Shown here one piece after another: positions 10,261-23,062 of a stretch of DNA of 64,000 bases (the stretch's first letter is position 1; every line of letters begins with the position of its first letter). A program made the translations under genes and the position numbers. Origin of the DNA: Gamsiella multidivaricata (taxonomy: Eukaryota > Mortierellomycota > Mortierellomycetes > Mortierellales > Mortierellaceae); NCBI RefSeq assembly GCF_025024155.1, contig NW_026251736.1, forward strand, positions 186,001-250,000, in the 5' to 3' direction. Under the pieces are notes generated by a model that worked only from the letters and a program-made list of their open reading frames with translations, searched no databases and had not been told where the DNA came from.

Positions 10261-13200
10261 AGTAAGCAACAACATTCCCCCACTTGCTTTGTTGAAAAAG
10301 AGAAAGCAGGTTCCCTGGTCCCCTCTCATCCTCCATCCTTCACCCAACGTCTTGTTGAAGGTGAGTTTTTTTATGGATAAAGGAAGAAGCGGTGGCAAAA
10401 GGACATGGTAGTGCGTGTGAAAAGAAAGGGATTATTGGTTGAAGGACCGACAAACGAACTAACAGGTTGGCTGTCGTGCATGTTCGTTTTTTGTCTTCTG
10501 TAGGCAGTATTACTTATCACTTCCACCACCACAGTGGCATCGTCAGAGGCTTCCTCCCCGTCCACCTCGAACTTGGCTTCTCCACCGCAGCAACAGCCTC
10601 AGCAGCAGGAGCAGGGGCACGCCGTTCTCTCCTCGACAGCCAACTCTGTTGTCCCACGCACTCGACTTGCAAGCCAGGTGCCGGAGCTCTCCCCTCGAAG
10701 CCAGTCCTCGCCCTCGGAAGAGTCTAAGCGGATTCGTCTCGACCATTTATCAACACCGACATCGGCCCTATCATTTGCCTCGGCCTCGAGTTCAGGTTCC
10801 AATCCCAAGTCAACATCAGTCGATATTACATCCAGCGACTCTTTCGATATGAAGCCCGATGCAAACGCACATCCACACCAGAACGGGACGACATCAATCA
10901 CAGAGAGTAAGAATGGCACAGGATCAACCTCGATGACCATGGATGGCTTAGAAGCAAGTGTGATTACGCCTTCTGGATTTAGTCGCCACGAGCTCGTACG
11001 CCTGATGGTGCAATCGCTGCAAAGCCTTGGTTACAAGTAAGGACTCCTCCGTATCTTTTTAGTTCTACTGTTCTACTTGACAAAGTGTTACTGGGTGAAA
11101 TTCGAGTGCTGTATGACAGCCGGAGATATTCACACAGCGTCAATCATGCGACCAACTCAACCCTTAACAGAGTTAGCTCTACATAAAGAGCACGCGATGT
11201 GAAAGTAGAAAAAATAACCTGTTCTCACGCTACTGCTGTTGCATTTCCATGAATGTGTAGGAAATCGGCGCAAGAACTCGAGGCAGAATCTGGATTTCAG
11301 TTGGAGAGCCCTACAGTGACACGTTTCCGAGAATGTGTCTTTAAAGGAAACTGGGGCGAACTGGAGCAATTGATAGAAAAGCTGGATCTCGACCCCGCTC
11401 ATGCAGTCTCGGTACAAGCATCTCGCTCATGTTTCCAGTCTTCATCTTGTTTTGCAAACACACCGATTGTTCAGTGAAAAGGCGGGTTTACTGACATCAA
11501 AGACTACTTTTCTTGCTTTTCGATATGATTCAAAAAGGTCAAGTTCTTAATTAGGGAGCAAAAGTTCTTGGAGTTGCTTGAGGCACGACAGATTAAGAGC
11601 GCTTTGGTCGTGTTGCGTTCAGAGTTGACGCCGTTAAACCAGAATATGGATCGAGTCCACACTCTTACAAGGTACTGCGCAGTGTTTGTTCGATTTCCAG
11701 ATGCGATGCAATACAAGACGAAGCCAAAGGATGGGATTTAATTGGACGTGTTTTTACTCGATCTTTTTCAGTTACATGATGAGTCCGAGTGCTGAGGATC
11801 TTCGACAGCGAGCGGACTGGGATGGTGCGAACGGGATCTCAAGACAACAACTTCTCTCGTCCCTGCAAAGTATGTTGCCTCGCTTCTTTTGTCGACAAAA
11901 GCATTTTGATTGCACCACGTTGTCGCACAGCCCATTTGCTGACCATCATTGTTACTTTTTTATTTGAAAATGATAGAATATATTTCACCAGCGGTCATGG
12001 TCCCAGAGAATCGACTGGAAACTATGCTAAAGCAAGCTGTGGAGCTGCAAATCAAGAATTGCCTGTATCATGACAATCGCAACACAACCAACAGTCTTTA
12101 TAGCGACCATATTTGCGACAAGTATGTCTGCTCGAACTCCGGACGATTGACGTTCGCTGTCCGCCAACAACCATGTTGTTAACAGAACGCTGTTGAATGA
12201 TTCATTCCGCACATATAGAACTGGAATTCCTTCGATATCGCGCCAGGTACTCGATGGCCATACGAACGAAGTCTGGTACATTTCCTTTTCCCATGATGGA
12301 CGATACTTGGCCTCCGCATCCGCCGACCACAGGATCATTATTTGGAACCTGGAAGTATGTCCCGCATTGGTCACTGTGATTCACTTCCTTTTTAATTATG
12401 GTCATGGCCTCGTACTGAGCACATCCTGGTTTTATTATTCTTTTGTAATAGACATTTGAGCCGATGCAGACACTTCAGGGACATTCCAGCAAAGTATCGT
12501 GTTGTGTTTGGTCACCAAACGACACTCAGATATTGACGGCGTCATATGATCGGACAGTGAGGCTATGGAATGTTCAGACTGCAACGTTAAAGTCGACATT
12601 CCAACGACATAGTGATGCAGTGACATGTCTAGGATGGCTTCCTGATGGTGAACGCTTTGTATCCGGAAGCGAGAAGAATCTGTTTTTGATGGTAATGTAA
12701 CTCTTCGATTGCCATCTTTTACTATGACGTTTTATCACGCGTTTTTTTCAGGAGACTAACAAAAAGGCTCCTGTTTGGTTTGATAGACATTGGCTGGCGA
12801 CCAACTTCGTTCATGGCAGTTCCCAGTGAGAGACCTTGCCATATCTGCTGACGGCAAGCTGTTAGTGGCCATGGGAGGCACCATCATCCGCGTGATCAGC
12901 CTGGACGATATGAGTGAGATCAGGTACGTCTGACTGTGTGTATGCTTCAGTGACCACGAACATAAAGAGGAGAGAGATTCTGAGGACGATCTGCTGACGC
13001 CCACATTGTGTTTTGCATATGTTTTTCTAGCAAGCTGGAGGAGACAGACAGTATTACGAGCATCAGTTTGTCAAAGGATGGCCAGCATCTGCTTGTGAAC
13101 ATGACTTTCAAGGTAGTCGTTTTGTCGCCGCTTTCTATGCTTGTATCTGTATCACATGGCTAAGGTACAGAAAACTCATCAGCCATTTATTTTCATCATA

Positions 13201-13670
13201 GCCAACACTACCGCCGATGCATCGGGAGATTCATCTGTGGAACTTGGCAGAGGGACGGGTTATCCGCAAGTATTCAGGATACAAACAAGGACGGTTTGTG
13301 ATCCGGTCGTGCTTTGGTGGATGGGACGAGCGGTTTGTGATTAGCGGGAGCGAGGACTCGAAGGTGTATATCTGGCACCGCGAGAACGGCAACTTGATTC
13401 AGACGCTGGATGGACATTCACGCGCGGTAACGATGGTTGCACGGAGCCCAACGAACCCAACCATGTTTGCATCCGCAAGTGATGACCATACTATCCGGAT
13501 GTAAGTCTACGATCTCACGTTGAAGCATATCGATTTTGGAAAGGATATTATTTGCTTGAGTGACAGACTGACTGGCCTGGCTTACCTTCCCGTCCTTGGA
13601 TATGGTTAGATGGGGTGCCCCCGAGGATGCAGAGGAACATTTGCGCATGCTGAATGGAAGCAGCCTTTAA
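10261..13670 (+). CDS. GID7: GID7/WDR26 subunit of the GID/CTLH E3 ubiquitin ligase
   Basis: Scaffold WD40 subunit that promotes higher-order assembly of the GID/CTLH ubiquitin ligase. Twelve exons: 10261 (single base A), 10535-11036, 11261-11411, 11538-11671, 11772-11869, 11977-12121, 12186-12354, 12452-12691, 12787-12923, 13031-13112, 13202-13500 and 13610-13670. They sum to 672 residues. Residues 1-140 are low complexity. LisH follows (GFSRHELVRLMVQSLQSLGYK), then CTLH (TRFRECVFKGNWGELEQL, KFLIREQKFLELLEA, ALVVLRSELTPL). The WD40 propeller starts near residue 380 (GHTNEVWYISFSHDGRYLAS) and ends SASDDHTIRIWGAPEDAEE, as in WDR26. The start codon is inferred to be split, A|TG, across intron 1 (donor GTAAGC at 10262). 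No other ATG precedes residue 100 of this frame, and the joined context GCCATGG is optimal. Confidence 0.93.
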
Positions 13671-14061
13671 AGATGGAGAGACGGCACTGGGACTGTATCT
13701 CTGAACAACTCACAGCTCAAGTCGAAGGTCTCCTTCTCTTTCGTTTGCTCCCACATACAACATGGATGAGCTATATCGACAGCGACATTGTCAACGACAT
13801 TGATAGCCAGTGACATTTGCAAATAATAGTAAAAAAAAAAAAAAAAAAACCTATTCAGTCGCCTGAGGCTACATTCTCAAGAAGTCCTTTTAAGCCGTAC
13901 GGGCCGATTGAGAAATTCACTTACGGGTTGCAAAAGATAAAACCTGGAAACCTGGGGAATTGATTTTTTCGACAAACACCCAACACGCTCGACTTGACTT
14001 TGACTTAATATCACTGCACAAACATAAGAAATACAGGAAAGGAACACGAAGGCATCTATAC
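13671..14061. other. Intergenic region with 19-nt poly(A) tract
   Basis: About 390 bases between the GID7 stop and the F-box gene. A 19-nt A run lies at 13831-13849, about 160 bases after the GID7 stop, in the probable 3' UTR. The frame of the F-box gene is open upstream to 13960 but has no ATG before 14062. Confidence 0.5.
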
Positions 14062-15336
14062 ATGGCCAAGATTGAAGAGCACAGCTCAACAGGGGTGAGC
14101 TCATGGCTCAGCTCACAATCCCAGCAACAACAACCTTATCCCTCTCCTCGGCCAACGTCCGATTTCGAGTCCGATACTAGCCACTCTAATGTGACTCTAG
14201 CCGTCGGCATCTCTCCCTCGTTCGTGCAACTGTTGGGTTCTGTACCAGAGGAGATCTGGCGCCAGATCCTTGTGTGCCTGCCGCTGAGGAAACTCGTAAT
14301 CCTCTCTGTTGTGTGCAGGAAATGGTATTCGATTGTGCATGACGACCTCGTCCCGGCTTACAAGGACCTGGCGGCCCAGTGTCGGATGGGTGAACCGCGC
14401 GGGTTGATACAGACGTGGTGGGAACTGGTGGTCGGGCATGCGCTGATAGTTTGTGACGTGTGCTTACAGAGGAGTCGGGGTGTGGGGTCGGCGGTGCCAT
14501 TGCCCGTGGAGAGAACCGATGCGATGGGACGGACGTGGATGTGCAGGAGATGTCGGAGAAAGTATTTTGAGAGGCACCCAGAGGAACGAAGGAAGAGTTG
14601 GGCGGAGGATTATGTAGGTGTTGGGACAGTGGCGGGGATGTGGACAATGTGTTCTGTGCCCATGCGGGCTGACGCTGAAGGAGAGGGAGAAGGAGGAGAG
14701 CATCGGGTGGTGGTGCAGCCGTTGGACTCGCGGGAGTGCTTCGAGCACGCTGATGAGGTTGGACAGGAAATCGTGTATGAGGCTAGAGTGCGTCATGGTG
14801 GCGATATCGGGATCCGAGCGCATCATGGGGATCATTCGATACTGTCGCTGCTCCGTCCCTATCGTCGCAAACTCCTCTCAACACTTCTGGCGCTGCGTGG
14901 ATTAAAACTTCGTGCGGATTCGAAGCTGTGTGGACGGTATCTGCAAGGCTCGAACGAGGATCCCGAGAGAATCGCGGATGTGATGAAGGAGATGGAGTGG
15001 TATTATCAAGAGACGACTTATGGGGGGTATCTGGCAGAAGACCATGGGTCGGTTGAAGCGAAGGCGATAGCGTTGACAGAGTGGGTGGAGGAGGCTGTTA
15101 GGGTGTTTGGGGAAAAGGTCAAAGAGGCGTATAAGCAAACGCCGGAAGGCGAGGGGAATGCATTCATGATGGTGGAGGGGGAGTTGGTGAGGATGCCGAG
15201 GCGTCCGCCGCCGGAGACGATGTGGGCGATGTTGGATTTGTGGATTGATAAGTGGCAGCAGGGGGATCGAGCGTATCGACCGCAGAGCAGCGCTCTTGAA
15301 GTCAGCTGTGAGGCCGATGACCTTCGCGATGACTGA
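14062..15336 (+). CDS. F-box protein with Cys-pair zinc-binding-like segment
   Basis: Intronless, 424 residues. The F-box is at about residues 55-100: LLGSVPEEIWRQILVCLPLRK followed by LVILSVVCRKWYSIVHDDL. This would dock onto Skp1 of an SCF ubiquitin ligase. A short Cys segment follows, with CDVC near residue 133 and CRRC near residue 155 (C-x2-C pairs, then RKYFERHPEERR), which may bind zinc. The rest is helical and acidic with no repeats (no WD40 or LRR), so the substrate is unknown. The start at 14062 (MAKIEEHSS) is the only ATG upstream of the F-box. Confidence 0.82.
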   Translation: MAKIEEHSSTGVSSWLSSQSQQQQPYPSPRPTSDFESDTSHSNVTLAVGISPSFVQLLGSVPEEIWRQILVCLPLRKLVILSVVCRKWYSIVHDDLVPAYKDLAAQCRMGEPRGLIQTWWELVVGHALIVCDVCLQRSRGVGSAVPLPVERTDAMGRTWMCRRCRRKYFERHPEERRKSWAEDYVGVGTVAGMWTMCSVPMRADAEGEGEGGEHRVVVQPLDSRECFEHADEVGQEIVYEARVRHGGDIGIRAHHGDHSILSLLRPYRRKLLSTLLALRGLKLRADSKLCGRYLQGSNEDPERIADVMKEMEWYYQETTYGGYLAEDHGSVEAKAIALTEWVEEAVRVFGEKVKEAYKQTPEGEGNAFMMVEGELVRMPRRPPPETMWAMLDLWIDKWQQGDRAYRPQSSALEVSCEADDLRDD

Positions 15337-16049
15337 GACGAAGTGGCACGACCTGGGGCCTCTCACCGTTTTTTTCTTTTTTTTTTTCTATCTGGATATG
15401 GACATATGGACCTGGCTCTTTCGATAAAGTAACCTTCATTTCCCATTTGTGCTATGACATTGTCGTCTCTGGTATCCGCCCATCCTTTTTCTTTATGATT
15501 TGATAACAGTTTAAGAAGTGTATGTATGACTAGGTGTTCAGTATGCCATGTGAAGTTGGCGATACCAAATGTTTTAATTGCATACAAACGGTCGGTCTTA
15601 GGAAGTGTCTGGGCACTTAACCATGCCTGGTCCACGGTTTTTCAGGCCGAGGACCAGGTGACGGTGATCATGCAATTTGAAATCCTGTAACGTTTGTGAG
15701 ACGTAAGGATGGGCCCGATTGCCTACTTGTGGGAGCTATTTATTGGACTGAGAGGACAGTCTTGTAGGGGCTCATCTTATGGGGCCCATTTGTGAGACAG
15801 GTATTGAAGTATGTAGTACATCACACTTGACACAGCAGTCCTCCCTTTCTTTTGAACATCTCCGCTCCAACCTTTTTTTGTCGAGGCGTCTTTGTTAAAA
15901 TCTGTCCCTCTCTTTTTTTTTATTTTGTTGTCAATTGGCTTGTTTGGTTGAAATGAAGCGCAGGGTACTGTTGTATATCCTTGGAATCTTCAATTGGAGT
16001 ATCACGACCATCCTTCCCTCTATTACAGCAGGTCCTGTTATCGTGCAAT
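15337..16049. other. Convergent intergenic region
   Basis: About 710 bases between two convergent genes, the F-box gene and the RhoGEF gene. It holds short T-rich stretches (15369-15388, 15913-15920) and no coding region that I can support. Confidence 0.5.
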
Positions 16050-19000
16050 TCACGTCGCTGCCGCCTTAGCACCGCAGTCTCCTTCCTGCTCTTCTCCTTC
16101 TTGACTCTCGTCGTGACCTTCGTCGTTAGAATCGAATGTCTGTTCCTTCGTGATCGGCGAAAGACTCATGACTGTTCGTCTTCGAGCACTACTGGGGGAT
16201 CGCATCAACGTCTTGAACTTTTGTGAAGCTGAATAGGTGATATTGTGCAGGATCGAGAACGATTTCCTGCGGTCGTGGCTTGAGGACGATGATCCATTTC
16301 TTTCCAGATGAGAGCGAGGGTGAGCGAGGGCATGGGTAACGATCTTTGGACTGGCCTGCATCTCCTTCTGGTGTTCCTTGAGGTGCTGATTTACAACGTG
16401 TCCTGATCCTGGTTCTGTTCCTGAAGATACAGAAACAAGGGTCCTGTCGTCCTCGGGCGATGGTTCAGACGAGCAGCCGGTAATCGACACAGATGGCGCT
16501 GCCATTATCACTCTTGGGGCCCCAGAAGACGATGACATCTCAGTTGCGCTACTGCCCGTGAAACTCGATTCGGATCCTAGGGACTGGATCGTGCTTGCGG
16601 AATTCGTTCGGATATGGTTCGAGAATGTGGATGACGAAGTCGTGGTTGATCTTGAGCCGGCAGTCGACGATCTCCGCAACAGTGTTCGTTCGAAGACTGT
16701 AGCAGGACGACACATCGTTTCCTTGTGACCCATGCTGTCCTCTTGAATGACAGAGTCCTGGTGGTTGAGCTGAAGAGGCCGCCTCATTGGAGAGGACATC
16801 GGCGAGAGCACCAACGGAACATTCCCTGGATGGCTTGCAAGACCTGCTTGACTCTGGCCGCTAGAGCTAGAGCTACTACTTCTGCTTCGACTGATTCCGC
16901 TCCTCTCATGGCTTCGCTTCTGCATCATCCGACCCATGGCTGACCAAATCTTTTCCGCACCATCCTTCGGTCCATCCTTGGGGCGCGACGGCGTCAAAGA
17001 CTGTGTACTCGTGTTGGCGGACCGAAAAAACGTCGCCGGTAAGGAATATGAGGACGAGGAGGATTTCAGGTCGTAGACTGTAGCGATTTCAGAGTATCTC
17101 CTCGTCATTCTCTCACCCCCGCGTCGCGATCTGGCAGCCTCGCCTGCGGTTGTCAATGTATCTAATATATCCTTGTCACCATAGTCATCTTCGACCAAGT
17201 ATGGCATATCTACAGACCAGAGCTCGGTGTTGCTCTGGCTATGCTTAATCTCGTGGGATAGGAATGCAGAGGTTCGATTTTCAATCCTGTTCACCATAGC
17301 GCTAACAGAGGTCTGCCGATCATGGTGGCTTCTTTCGGTGCACTCCAATTCTTCGGCGCTACCGGCCCGTAGAGTCTCCTTCGTAGACGAACGAAGGCGT
17401 TGGTTGGCCGAGAGTTGAGGATCAGAATTCTTACGGAAGTTGAACGACAATGTCCCTGCAATGGCCGCCGTAGTGGAGTTTCTTCGACGGTCTTTTCCTA
17501 CAGAACCGCAAATCAAGTAGTTTCTCAATAATTAGAAACAAAATCCTTAATACTGAATAAAAACTAAGAACATATCGAAAGCTCACCAGTCTTTTCTTGA
17601 ATCCCCTCTGATCTGATAGTCGATACTCGCACTTTAGTCAGAGAATCGGGTCTGCGCAGGAGCCGGTTGGTCAGCGACACGGGAAAAGTCCCGGTGCTGT
17701 CCTCTCCGGCAAGAGTAGTAGATCCTATTGACTCTGAATGTACCGTCGGATGAAGGATTCCGCTGACACCCTGGCGAGGAGAAGGCGGCATCGTGACCGA
17801 ATGAAAGTAACTAAAGGGGGATGAGCTGCCATAGCGCGACAATGCGGAGACAGGCTGAGGTGAGGGCTGTGACGCTGTCGTGGTCGTCCACACGTCCTCG
17901 GTCGAGACATCCTTGAACATACTCTGGATCAGCACCCGTTGGTTGTGCTTGATACTGTTGTTGCTCGACGTGAACACTCGTGTGACATCGAAGGAATGGG
18001 TTCTCTGTCGATTCTCCGTCAGGAGCCAGGGAATCTGCATCGATTGATACAGCAAGTTGGCCGCAGATTCTGGTCTAAGCTGGCGATCATATGGGCGCAG
18101 CGTCTGTGAGTGCAGATGTTCTGAGTGATCTTTTTCCTGTGGCTCAGTGCCTGCCATTCCTCCGATACACGGACCCTCTCGATCTCCTGTTGAAGGATTA
18201 TTCAGACATTGCGGTTCTGTATGGCAATCTGGTGCCTCATGATGATGCAGGCGCAACCGTCCATCTTCGTGGCAGGTGCAGTCGTCAATAGTTTGTCTTA
18301 ATTCACCAGCGTTCCATTTTTCGGGCTCAACCACTACTGCCGAAGACATGGCCATCATCATTGTGCTCGAAGACGCTGAAGGAGGTGGCGGCATGAGTGG
18401 TGACGGGATGGCTGACGAGCAAGCAGACCAGGGTGAAGGTGAGGGTGAGGGTGATTGCTGACATATCTGTAGATGGCGCGAGGAAACAAGGCCAGGGGTC
18501 TGGTTCTTGTTCATTTTCCACGGCAGGGATGACACAATCGTTTCAAATGCAACGATGTCCCGCGGTAGTTTGGCGTGTGCGTCCTTGGATGCTTGAATTC
18601 GGTCCTGTAGGGTACTTATCCATGTTTGCTGCTCGGCCTCGGTACTGGCACCAAAGTCGAGTCGGAACTGGTCAAATACTATTCGCCAGCCAAAGCGCGT
18701 GTAACCTAGAAAAGCACAAAAGAATTTTGCGTTAACATAAAACATCATAATATCTACGAGTACGGGTGCGCATGCAGATAATCTCTACTCGCTGAGTGAA
18801 CATACCATCTAGGCAACTCGTTTCATGGAGCTCACAGAGTCGCAGTGGCAGCCATTGACGAGGCTCGTAAAGACTTGATTTCTTGGCCTTGACAACGACC
18901 AGCATCGTATCGAATAGGAAACATCCATAGTATTTCAATCGTATCGGTACATCTGGAGAGATCACGTACTCGAGCGCACCTGCTAATACGATTGATCCCA

Positions 19001-22000
19001 GAGTCCCAGCAAAGGCCTTTGTAAGAGCTATAGGAGCCACTCCATCCTGAATAAACCCAAAGTCGAGGAAGCTATTCGCAGCAAATCCAGGGCTGTGCAA
19101 TGGTGCAACAGTACTTGTACGGAGGCGTCTAAACGCCCCATGAGGATGATGAGAATGGATGCCGACATGGATGCTGCCATTGCTGTTGCGGCTGTTGCAG
19201 TTACAACTGTGGCCACAGGTGTTACTGCAGTTCATGGTATTGCTGCTGTTCTCGCCGCTACCGCCAAATGTCGAATGATCCTTGTTCGAGTGGATACCAG
19301 TCTTTCTTGGGAAGTTCGTCTCTGGTAGCTTCTTGAGAAACAACTCTGTCAACAACTTTCGCTCGACTGCCTTCTGGGCCTCATCCATCTCCCGCGCCAT
19401 GTTCTTCATGAGCTGGTACGCGTGATCAAGATACGGGTATTCCGAGTCGTCCTCACTAGTGAGCCGCATGATTTCCTTCAACAATAATGGGTATCGACAG
19501 ATGCGTTGTATGGGCTTGATAAGAAAATCCTTGAGATCTGCACGAATGCTAGGACGTCCTTGCTGGGCCATCAGTTCCTTGCTATCTTTCCGCAACCATG
19601 CTATTGTTGCCTGACTTGCAGATTGGTTGATCTCCTTGATACTCCTCATTCGCAGCTCACAGAACAGGCTGTATATATGATTATCATGATGCTACAGTAA
19701 ATATGATGGACGATTGGAGTGAGTTATGGGACGCTCTGAAAGCTGAGAAAGAATGAAAGATAGAGGTTCCTTGTCTATGGTGCATCACAAATGTGCATAC
19801 CAGCAGCTCGAACGACTCAGCCAAGTTTTTATAACCTGTCAGCAATTCCTGTCGCTCCTGTTCCGAATCGCCGACTTTGCAGGCCCGTAATCGAGAGTGG
19901 AAATCGCGATGCAATGCCAAAAGGCCACTCACGCACCTTTGCATCTTTGAGTGAATACTTCGTGGGAACCATGATCTCGTCTCGAGGATATGTAGATACA
20001 CCTATGTTTGTTGGTATCAGAAGTCAAAAAGTCGATGGTCATGTTCTATGCTAGCAAGAGTTGTCGATTCCTTAAATCCCTATGATTTGCATATTCCTTA
20101 CGTTCAAGAGAATATCCAAGTCGTTCACATAGCTCTCCTCAGTCGTCTCCAATTCCTGAAGAGCATGAGATCTCTTGACAAACCTCTTGATCTTGCCTGC
20201 CTCGATAACAGGTTTCGGATCAATGGCGAACTCCTCCAAAGTCGAGGCCAGACTGGACTTGAAAGTAGAGTGGGCGGTGCCTGAAGGAAGCGGAGCTGAC
20301 TCTTTCTCATCCTGTGGCTCTGCACATAATACAATATTGTTTCCTTCGCACCCATCGGCCACATCGTTCTCGTTCATGGCGCCCCTAAGATCGTGGTCAA
20401 AAGCCTGCACTCCAGTGACATCTGTCCCACGTACACTGTGCGGCGTTGAAGATCCAATGCCAATTTCCAAGGTATGGTGACCTTGATCCAGTTCATACAT
20501 TTGATGGCCCATTATGTCTGGAGACGACCGCGCGATTTTGGACTCGAGATGCAATTGCGTCTCCATAATAGAGCTGTCTAGCATAGTCGGCGACGCTGCT
20601 CCCACCAATTGCGACCGAAACTGACGATTGACTGGTTCAGGACAGTGCATAGATGCCACTGCTGGCGTTGTAAGGATATCCGGCAATCGACAATGAACTT
20701 TGGCGTCAGGCTTGCATATCCGACGATCCTGAAGACTTAAAAGGACCCTTTTGGAGGAGTTGAAACTCAGTGAGGGGCGATGTGAGATGTAGCTACAACT
20801 CTCGCTTCTGCGTAGCCGCTGCGTCTCCGAGCGCTTATGCCTCTCTGATCCAAGGCCGTGTCTCCTTGAGATGATTGTGCCTGACTGATCCAGCTCTGAA
20901 ACGTTCTGAGCCGAAGGCGTCTGTTTCGTTCCAGTAATCTTTTTACACTCTGATTCAGGCAAAGATGCGTTGCTACTGCTTGTGTGATGAATGATGTCGA
21001 ATGGGGAGAGGGAGTGGACGTCGAGGACCTTGTCTAGGTGGCGTGAATGCATGGTGTTGTAGGGCAGGCTCTTGTGGTGACAGTGTCGGTGTCGATGTGG
21101 TCTGGCGAGGGTGTTCTTTTCAATGGGACTTTTTCGAAGAGGAAATCGAAATGACTCTAGTCGTCTGGACGATGCAGCCTTTGTTACTACTGCCGTTGCC
21201 GTCGCGGTAAAAGATGAGATTGACAGTGGGGAATTATCCTGGAACGGTGCGTCGTCTAAGGTCGATATTGGAGACAGCGGTAAGGTGTCATCCTCGATCG
21301 CTGCCATAGCTTGCACATCAGACCGAATGGTCAGCGGATAACAATGTACTTGATGATCAGCACAACCATGTACGTCGTTCGTGATGGAGTGGTCCATTGT
21401 CGCCTTGGATAGACAATGATATTGCCAGGAGTCCTGTTTTGAGTCCTTCTTTGAGTCCTGCAGCGAGACCTGCTTTTCATTGTTGAGACACGCCATGATC
21501 GAGACGGCTTTGTGGTGTCTGTCATTGCCTGGAACCAATGCTCCAATGCACCCCTTTTGAGGAAGTACCACTCTAACACAATTCTTGCTAGGGGATTCTC
21601 CCTCGGCGAAAAGGGAGAAACGCTTAGATAGGGGAGGGAGTGGTTTGACCGTGGCGCCTGGTGGCAGTTGGAAGGTATCGACAGAATGCGTTTTCGAAGG
21701 TACTACGTCGAGCAAAGTGGGGGCTGTGATGGGTGATGATGGCGATGCTGATGCTGATGCAAGGCGTGGAGTAGATACCTGTACTGTTGATGCTCTCGAA
21801 GGTGCTTTCGGTTCTTGTAGTTATGGACGAGAGAGAAAAGAGAGGGTGAGTAAAGGTGAATAAAATGGTGTTCAATGTGGGGTTAAGAGTCATTGTAAAG
21901 GAGGAAAAAAGGCACCGACTGATTGGGATCCGCGGCCGAGATGATCGGTCTTACCTTCTTCAGTTCGTATGCTGCCTTCGTATGGGCCATTGGAACAGGA

Positions 22001-23062
22001 TATTACAGATTCTCTGTATTGCTGATCCAGGTCTGCAGTCCGCTTTGCTGCGGTCAACCCTTGATGAACCATCGCTGTTACTGGTGGCCATGCTGAGATG
22101 GTGGTCCTTCTTGAGAGGGGGCTGATGTCTGCTGTCGATCCTGACCGCAGACGCGATAGAATCCCTCCTCTGGGTTGAACAATCCGCGTCCACAAGGCCT
22201 CGCTCTCAGAACGGCGCCTGCCTTTCACTCGTCTACTGGGTGACGCTGTCAGAGATAGTCGAAACGATGCCCATGAACGGGACGTTGGTGGAACGGATGT
22301 CGATATCGCAGCTTGTGGTAGCTTTCCTGGGACATGCACTTTAGCTCGAGGAAGTTTTGGATGATCCTGAGACGAGAACGGATACAAGGGGACAGATGAC
22401 TGAAGCTCTGCTGTAGATGAACTGGAACAAAGGTCGTGTCCCTGAGAAGGTGTGTGTTCACGAACGATATCAAAGGAGTGACAACGGGTTGACGAGGACG
22501 ATGGTGTGTTTGGGTGGCGAGCTGAGGACAGATTACGTGATGCGGACGAAGGACAGGAGTCATGGATGCTGGCCGGCCGATAGCGAGATCGAGACTGGAG
22601 CGCGTGTATGCAGTCGCGCCTGGCGGCGGAAGAGTGGGTGGCGAAAGGGAGGTGATCCTGGAGGACGGCCTCCGTCACGGCGCCCAGTTGTGTGGGGATC
22701 GACAAGAGTGGTTCGACTGAAGTGAGGTGTTGCTGGTGAGACGCACTGATGATGCGACGGATAGTCAGCCTGAGGGCGGTCTTTTGGGGCCTCCTGGTGT
22801 AGCTCGGCCTCCTTTTCAACGATGATGCTGCTGTGGATGATGCGGATGGCGGTGGTGCTGTGGGCTCCTGTGAGGATGTGGCGGATGTGGATGTGGATGT
22901 GGATGTGGATGTGGTGCCCTGGGGTGCACGGTCCATGGGACGTGTGCTGACTGAGACACGAGCAAATTGGTGGCGCTTTGGGGAGGATGCGATTGGTGGA
23001 GATGCCTCAGTGGAACAGCTGCAGAGGTGGGACAGACGCTCAGTCGGTGTGAGGGGCAACAT
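16050..23062 (-). CDS. Large Rho guanine nucleotide exchange factor (DH-PH)
   Basis: Exchange factor for Rho-family GTPases. Minus-strand exons are 23062-21955, 21813-20102, 20001-19801, 19691-18806, 18705-17587 and 17497-16050, summing to 2157 residues with matching phases. Residues 1-910 are Ser/Thr/Pro-rich and probably disordered. The DH domain is at about 914-1120: RSHALQELETTEESYVNDL, RADLKDFLIKPIQRICRYPLLLKEI (conserved region 3) and YQLMKNMAREMDEAQKAVE. A linker of about 80 residues contains CSNTCGHSCNCNSRN and a His-rich stretch. The PH domain follows at about 1190-1345: RLKYYGCFLFDTMLVVVKAKK, YEPRQWLPLRLCELHE, RLDFGAS and QQTWISTLQDRI. The C-terminal 800 residues are again Ser-rich. 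The start at 23062 is the first ATG of the frame. The target GTPase cannot be assigned from sequence. Confidence 0.9.
22880..22917. repeat. GGATGT hexanucleotide microsatellite in coding sequence
   Basis: About six copies of GGATGT within exon 1 of the RhoGEF. On the coding strand it gives a run of alternating Thr-Ser residues. The repeat keeps the frame because its unit is a multiple of three. Confidence 0.85.

Noticed and set aside
12692..12786. Early acceptor at about 12751 in GID7 intron 8
   Set aside because: It yields a frame with a stop; the acceptor at 12786 restores TLAGDQLRSW and the WD40 continuity.
13960..14061. N-terminal extension of the F-box gene
   Set aside because: The frame is open but begins with a non-ATG codon, and no ATG precedes 14062.
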